Positions 57,645-64,000 of a stretch of DNA of 64,000 bases are shown here, in pieces. Positions within the stretch are counted from its first letter, which is position 1. The number at the start of each line of letters is the position of its first letter. Both the position numbers and the translations under genes were made by a program. The DNA lies in the NCBI RefSeq assembly GCF_949628265.1, contig NC_088790.1, positions 9,180,545-9,244,544 of the forward strand, in the 5' to 3' direction. The notes beneath the pieces are model-generated. The model was not told where the DNA came from, made no database searches, and saw only the letters and a list, made by a program, of their open reading frames with translations. This DNA is from Cloeon dipterum. Lineage: Eukaryota > Arthropoda > Insecta > Ephemeroptera > Baetidae.

Positions 57645-60600
57645 TCATGCGGCCAGCGTCTCCTTCAGGGCGGCCAGCTGCTCCTCACCAAGGCCGATCC
57701 GGTCGTCCAGCTCCCGCGTGCCCACCTGAAGAGACGCCTTCATGCAGATGAAGTGCTCAAAGTCCGTCGACGCGTCGCCATCCAGAATCTTTGCAAGCAT
57801 CTTTGCCAGGTGTGTGCTCCGCTTGTCGATGCACTCCTTTAAGTACTTGGCCTCCGTCAGTTGCGAGCTCAGCTTTTCCCTCTTGGCAAGCAGTGTGTCC
57901 TGTGATTTAAAAAATGCGATTTTTAGCAAATGGGCAGGAAGTGGGGAATTTAAAAACGGGGGTTTTGACAAAAATAAGGCTAATAACAGGTTGGTAGTTT
58001 ATTTTTGAATATTTAGACGGTTTCCCATGACACTCCTAGGATTTCTGAATGATTTTTTTACTAATATCATCATCAGGGTTTCCTATTTTTGTGTTCAAAT
58101 TGAAATAGATTAATTTAATAATTTTGAATTGATTTAGACGATAATGATTTAATATGGTAAAATCTTAAGCCAAAATTTATAATGTCCAAAACTAACCATT
58201 TAGTTACAAAAAATCACTCTGTAATCAGCTAAAAAAATTAATTGTTTTCTGGAAATTATCATTACGACTGCAGACAGCTCAACCTTTACTAAGAAAATAA
58301 GGAATTTGATTAAAAAGCCAAACGTACTTTTTCTTCACTCTTAGGAACGGCATTCAGTCCGACAAGGGCGTTCTCCACCCTGGCCAACCTGCCGGACAAG
58401 CCGAGCAGCAGGCTTGTGATTTTGCCGACCTCGTCCACGTGCAGAGCCAGCTTTGCTGCCTCCTGGTGCTTTGAGGCCTCTTTCAGTCTGTCCTGCAGTC
58501 CGAGTCCAAGCATCTCGTTGATCTTGATCTCCATGGCCATCACAGTCTGCTCTTCCTTCAGGATCTCCAGCTTTTTGGACAAACGTGCAACTAACTCCTC
58601 CTGAAATTTGGAGAGACGAATTTTAGAAAACAAATCAAACGAGGTAAATTTTGTTAAAATCCAATTAATTATTCCTACCTTTTTGCGCTGCAGGTTTTCC
58701 GTCATGGGTGGATTGCTGGTGGAAATGTCCTTGCTGTACCTGGTGAGGAACATTGCTTTCGGCTCTGACGTTGTGAAGTACACCGAGTTAGCCGGAAGCG
58801 TTTCACTCGCACTTCTGGAAATCGAATTTTGATTTAGTGAGCATTTTAGTCTCCGCGTTGGTATTTCGTGCTTACGTGTCTGCAGATTTATTGGGGCTGC
58901 TCTCCTTGGGGGGCGTCGAGGGAGGGGGCGGACTCAAGGGCTTCGTCGATGAGGCCGACGACTTTGAAGACGCCCTTGACGGTGGCCGGATTTGGAAGAG
59001 ACCTTCCACAAACTCTGTAGGCTTTATTTTCTCTACTTGTGGCGCTGCGGAACAAATGTTTCAATTAAAATCTGGACGGTTGATTAAATTTTGGAATAAT
59101 GAGAAAATAAACAAAAAGCCAAAGACAAAAACACATTCTTGAATTTTTACCTTCCCTTCCGTTGCCAGCTTGCAAATGTTTCGAAAAATTTAAAATCGTT
59201 AAACAGCCAAGATTGCATAAAGGAAAAATTCAAGAGTTTACCTCGAAGACAAATCTGAGCATCGACACGACAAAAACGAGACATTTGAGACACAGTCAGC
59301 GCAAATTAAGTGAGTTGCCTACCCAAGATCTCCTGCAGCCTGTCTGAGGGCGGGAGCTGACTGGCGAGGTCCCTGGTCAGCTGCGCGCACTCCTCCTCCT
59401 CCCTCTGGGCCACCTCAGAGGCCAGCCGTGATGGCACCGGGTTGCTCGCGGGAGCAGCGGGGGCCTCTTTGTTTGAACTCGGCTCTTGCCTGCAACACCG
59501 TCATTATTCATTTTTACATGACGAGATCTATAAATCTCTCCGTGTTCTAATTGCACGGCTGGTTCCTCGAGCGAGGCGAGAGATAAAAATGAGCTAGTGT
59601 GTTGGGTTGGGGCAATCGAAAAAGGCGAATAAACTCACGCTGCTTCCGTTCTGCTTGAGAGATCTGTTTGGCTGGAGGCATCCAGGTGGTTGCTTAGAGA
59701 TTCACATGGCTCAGTCGGGGGCGGCACTGTTGGCGGGGGCGGGAGGGACGGCACGACCGGCTTCAGGCTCCGGTTTGCCACCGGGGCTGCGGGGGTGCAA
59801 TCTGAAGCAGGGGAAAGGCAACGAGAGTTAAAATAAGTCACGCGTGGACTGGGAATACAATTTTTATCCTTATCGAGTGTGCGCCAATAATCACGAAGAG
59901 AGAGAATTTTTGGTAAACATTGGTGTGCGTGATATCAGTTTATTAATGCCTCTCCCTCTATCCCCTAAATCCGACGCGGGGCTTGTGCGTGTATCGATTC
60001 GGCAATTCATTAGAGTCGCTGGCACCGAATGTCACCAATTGCAGCAGCGCGATAAAAAGTTTATCAAGCATTGCAAAACTACCTTATTAAATTGTTCAGC
60101 TCTGAATCTGAGCCGTTGGCAATGACGATTACGACACAAAAAGTACCTGTCACTTAAGTCACCGAGAAAAGGGAAGATTCCACAGCCAATGATGCAAAGG
60201 ATAAAGCATTAAGACATTTAATTGGAACACCAGTTTGGGAAAAAGAAAAAAATGCAATTAGTGAAATTGTAATAAAACAAGTAGCGCAATATGAAATAAA
60301 TTTAAGCCACGCATTTTGATTTTAAAAACCGAAATTAATTCTCAGCGGAACCTTGATTCAGTTGGGTCTCTAAACCCAAACATTATCCTTAAAAACTCTT
60401 GGAAATTTTAACTCCACTTTTCAATTTAAAGACATTTAGAAGCTTGTCGTTTTCATATGCATTCAAACTATTTCAAGATATGACGAAAGATTTTTAAATT
60501 TCCAAAAAAAGAAGGGAAATATTTTTTAAAAAAATGTACGATTCTTTTCTACCAGCATCCTGACTAGGGCAGTCTATTTCATTACAAAAAGCGACAGTGT

Positions 60601-61119
60601 TCACTGAATAAAATAAATCACCAACCTGAGTTCAGGGTGGACCTGACGTAGGTTGGCTTCTTGGGTGGAATGATGAGCCTCTGGTCATCCTGTCTCTTTT
60701 CATAGAGTCCTTTGTTCTTGGTCAGAATATTGTTGGTGGACAAGGCGGAGAACTGCTTCGCCACGCCGTCCAGGCTGTTCTTCACGGAGTTGGTGTTGTT
60801 ATTGTTGTTGTTCAGGTTGGTGATGTTGTTATTGTTGTTGAGGACGAGGGGGTCGCGTTGTTTGTTGCTAAGGGGGCGGAGGATGCGCGGAGCACTAGAG
60901 GCGAGCGCCGGCGCCACGCCGATGGCCACAGACGAGGCGATGCTGGCCCTTGTCGTGGCCGTCAGCGCAGTCGTCACCACGGCCGCCTTCACCGGCGTCT
61001 CGGGGGTGCGTTTGTACGAGCCTTCGATGCTGCATGGCGCGTCCACATTGCACCGCAGCAAGCTGGCAGACGACGAAGACACAACGGTCGACGGAATGCT
61101 CGAACTCTTGCTATTGTTC
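57645..61119 (-). CDS. shroom: Shroom, 3' part with ASD2 domain (5' end outside window)
   Basis: Seven exons in transcription order: 61119-60626, 59801-59639, 59489-59323, 59044-58876, 58814-58679, 58600-58328, 57899-57645; phases close, about 552 codons, and the first starts in phase 2, so more exons lie upstream. The C-terminal ASD2 domain is clear: ARLSKKLEILKEEQ, INEMLGLGLQDRL, EVGKITSLLLGLSGRLARVE, LLAKREKLSSQLTEAKYLKE, CIDKRSTHLAKML and DDRIGLGEEQLAALKETL before the stop. ASD2 binds Rho kinase and drives apical actomyosin constriction. The upstream part is low-complexity: Asn-rich (NNNNNITNLNNNNN), Pro-rich and Ser-rich linkers (PPPPSTPPKESSPNKS). No PDZ domain is in the window. Confidence 0.92.
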
Positions 61120-64000
61120 CTGCAATCAGAATTTCAGAATGATTTGTTAATGATTGATTTCAAAATTTTCTAAACACGAAAAAGCCAGGTGATGTAAAAT
61201 CTTGTTAAAATAATATTCAGTTTGTGGTCAAGAAAATTCAAGGAAGTTTCTATTCTTTTTAAGTTTAACCACAGTGGGTAAACACCAACAAATTTAATTT
61301 TCAGAGCACAAATAAAAAACTGATAAATTTGGTGCCTTTTTGACAGTTAAGTTGAGACATTATTTATCTATTTCAATTTTAGCAGTCTGCCTGTTTACAG
61401 TTTTAATTAGAAACCATTTTAATTATTTCGCTGTGAGCTGGAATTTTATCGTTTAGATGGCTTTACTAGATTCATGGTGGAATATTTTTAATGAAATCAA
61501 ATGGGATAAAACTTAAATAATTAATAAATCCACTTTTTAAGTGCATATTGGCTCTTAGGTCTACTTTTTTAACATTTAAAGGATTTAGACGGAAAGATTG
61601 TCAGCCTAGATAATTCCCCACAACTTTAAGTATGATTTTAGACTGAATGCATTATTCATGTCTTATACCGTGCTTCCATGCTCGTTTTAATTTCTCAAAT
61701 CTTAAATTTAACAGAATACGCGTGCTTGAGAAATCTACAAAGGCTTGAGTTTTTTCCTTTAAAGACCGTCCCCTGCCCCCAAAAAAGGAATTACATAAAA
61801 TTTCCCACGAATTAAGTAAAAAACAAAGATAATAGTTATGGCGAAAAGCATGACCGGAAAGAGACGGGACCGCAGTTGAAAATAAAAATCGGCATCAGCC
61901 CAATTAAAAGAAGACTGCACGTTGCGTCACTCGCTCAGTTTCTGCAAGCTTAATAAGGGAAAGACGCTCGCAGCCGGATGTGAATTAAATTTTTCCGCTT
62001 TGTTAGGCGTCGATTCGTGCAGCCGAGTCTCGAATCCAAAAAGTAAAAGCTGCAGGAGTACAACATTAGAGGAAAGAAAAAGAACGAGAGCGAGTGTGCT
62101 GCGGAAAATTGGATCCCATTGTAATTACTGCGCCGCACTAATGAGGAAACAAAGCGCAGAATGGTCAATAATTCATGCAGGGAGCTCACTCAGAAAACGG
62201 GTCAACGCGTACAGCAGAAACAGAAATGCGCGAATTGTTTTTGTTCGTCATCTGATTATCTCTGCGCGGCGCGAGTTTCTCTCAAATTAGCCAACGCCGC
62301 CGCTATTCAAATTCACGCTCTTTCGCTCTCGTTGGCTGTCGAGATGAATTGAGAGACGAGGATCAGACTCGAAATGTACGCGCCAGTAAATTAAGGTCAA
62401 TTAGGAGGTCGCGAGCGGCACAAACGTTCTTTGTTTTTCTCGCACAGCACACGACCTGAGACAGTTATCTTTCCGCGGATGGCGCTCTCGCAATCGGTTT
62501 TACGCGAGCAGGTGCACACGAAACCTCGGCGGCGCGGTTTAACCTTAAGAAGGTCGCCGCACGCGAGTTTTTCATCCTATTTTGTCGCGAGTCACTGACA
62601 CCAAGAAAAACGGGATCGGGAAATTATGATCCAACTTGAAAACCGAAAATCTCCTCAACACCTGTAAAAGTTTTCTATTATGCTCTAGATAGTGTGGCCA
62701 GTGCAATAAAAGTGTTTTATTACGCCAAATAAATTCCGCTATCACGGCCGGCGCATCACACCTGAATTATTCATCAGGAGTGAGCTGCTGTTTGCTCACA
62801 GATTAATGATAATTAAGACGCTCTCCAGACCTCCAAACATACATACAATTTAATACCCTATACACGAAATGTTACGGGTTGCTATACACACTGAACCTTT
62901 CTCAGGGTACTTAATAAACAACTGCAGGGCACGTAGCTATATAATTAGAAAGTGGTCTAGTTCATGTCAAGTGCCGCTTGATTATTTAAAATAGGATCGC
63001 TGGATGGACCTATCATCCGATTCTAATTTGATTTCTTCACTTTTTCAGGCATGAAAGATGCGTTTCAGGTTTGTTTCAAATATCACCAGATCAAGGCCGA
63101 GTGTGGTGTCAAAATATAAATAATGATATCAATAATTAACGCCCCCTTCCTTTATAATTTGTGTCGTAATAGGTTTACGAGAAATTGTCATTAACCATTC
63201 ACATTAATTATCCAATTGAAAAAATTATTGGTTATTTCGTAAGTGCGGTGCCCCAGTTTTCAAGTCAGCTGCTCCGACAACAAAAACACTGAAGGTGCTG
63301 GCGACACAGGTGAATTGCGATTTTGCGGTTGCAGAACAGAATAGAATCATTACTAATCACACTCGTCGGTACTCTCTCAGCGAGAAATTTCTCCGTCAAG
63401 GTTTCAATTAGGCGAAGAAGCAGCGATCAGGAGGAGGTTCCTTCGGGTTTTTTACTCGCACTTCTCCTTCGACGGTTGCATTACAATTAACGTCATTATT
63501 CTCGTTTCATACCGCACACGCAGACGACATGCGGGCTGCGGAGAAATCAGATGATTGTTGGTCGCGGTTCACCTTTGTGCTATAGCTGTGCCCGGAATAA
63601 ATATTTGCTCCAATATATATCAACCTCGTTTATCTCCAGCCAACTGTGTACCAGCACAGCAACTACTTTTGAAAGTGGAAAAAGGGCAAATGCACCTTTG
63701 TTTTGAACCGGTTTTGAGGTAATTTCGATCGGAATTTGACGCCAAACAAGGTCTGTTTTGCACGGCAGGGCGCGTTTCGACCAGAAAGGTGCCTTCAGGT
63801 TATTCGAGCCGACCTGAAAATGCTTGACATGCGGTTTACAATACTAATTACCTGACAAATGTCAGGCAGCTGAAAAGTGAAAACGGATCAGCGCACAATC
63901 GGTTGGCTTTGAATTAGAAATCTGAACAATGTCTCTTCAAACTCATTAGAAGAACAGCTGCTAATCGCCTTAAAAGCCAACTGCAGTAACGATGCATGAT
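61120..64000. other. Shroom intron or upstream sequence to the window edge
   Basis: The acceptor GATTGCAG at 61120-61127 shows this is intronic to shroom on the minus strand. GC-richer patches lie at about 61.9-62.6 and 63.3-63.8 kb. I found no further shroom exon, RNA gene or repeat. Confidence 0.5.

Noticed and set aside
60712-61173. 153-codon plus-strand frame rich in Leu
   Set aside because: Antisense of the Asn- and Ser-rich shroom exon; the Leu runs are reversed Asn codons.

Overview
The window is animal nuclear DNA, very probably from an insect. It is AT-rich and has spliceosomal GT-AG introns, many only 50-70 nt long. Its genes are intron-rich single-copy orthologues on both strands. 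Two findings point to insects: a Skeletor gene, and a CRMP locus organised like the one in Drosophila, where one gene makes dihydropyrimidinase and CRMP. I cannot name the order with confidence. Exon boundaries below were read by hand from splice motifs, and in every multi-exon gene the codon phases close across all junctions.

Layout: (1) 0.45-0.83 kb, a decayed duplicate of three CRMP exons. (2) CRMP/dihydropyrimidinase (+), 3.5-16.5 kb, with two alternative first coding exons and one mutually exclusive exon pair. (3) A UBXN7-like protein (-), 17.1-18.3 kb, with no UBX domain. (4) DCAF10 (+), 19.6-22.1 kb. (5) Skeletor (-), 22.3-31.5 kb, with a 4-kb first intron and an alternative terminal exon. 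(6) 31.5-36.3 kb, intergenic, holding two facing copies of a short inverted-repeat element; a third copy lies at 1.35 kb. (7) PUS3 (+), 36.3-38.8 kb. (8) USP47 (-), 39.7-47.1 kb, 18 coding exons. (9) A small RRM protein (+), 49.4-49.9 kb. (10) TBCE (-), 50.0-51.9 kb. (11) A short GKAP-domain (DLGAP family) protein (-), 52.7-54.3 kb. (12) The 3' half of shroom (-), 57.6-61.1 kb, running off the right edge.

The genes share no operon-like pathway. Several are cytoskeletal or signalling genes (CRMP, TBCE, shroom, DLGAP), and three belong to ubiquitin biology (UBXN7-like, DCAF10, USP47), but nothing shows that the neighbourhood is functional. The most notable biology is at CRMP: the two alternative exons are each 233 nt long and swap a zinc-ligand histidine for arginine, so splicing would switch the product between an enzyme and a non-enzymatic cytoskeletal regulator. 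I saw no prokaryotic features, CRISPR arrays, rRNA or convincing tRNA genes.
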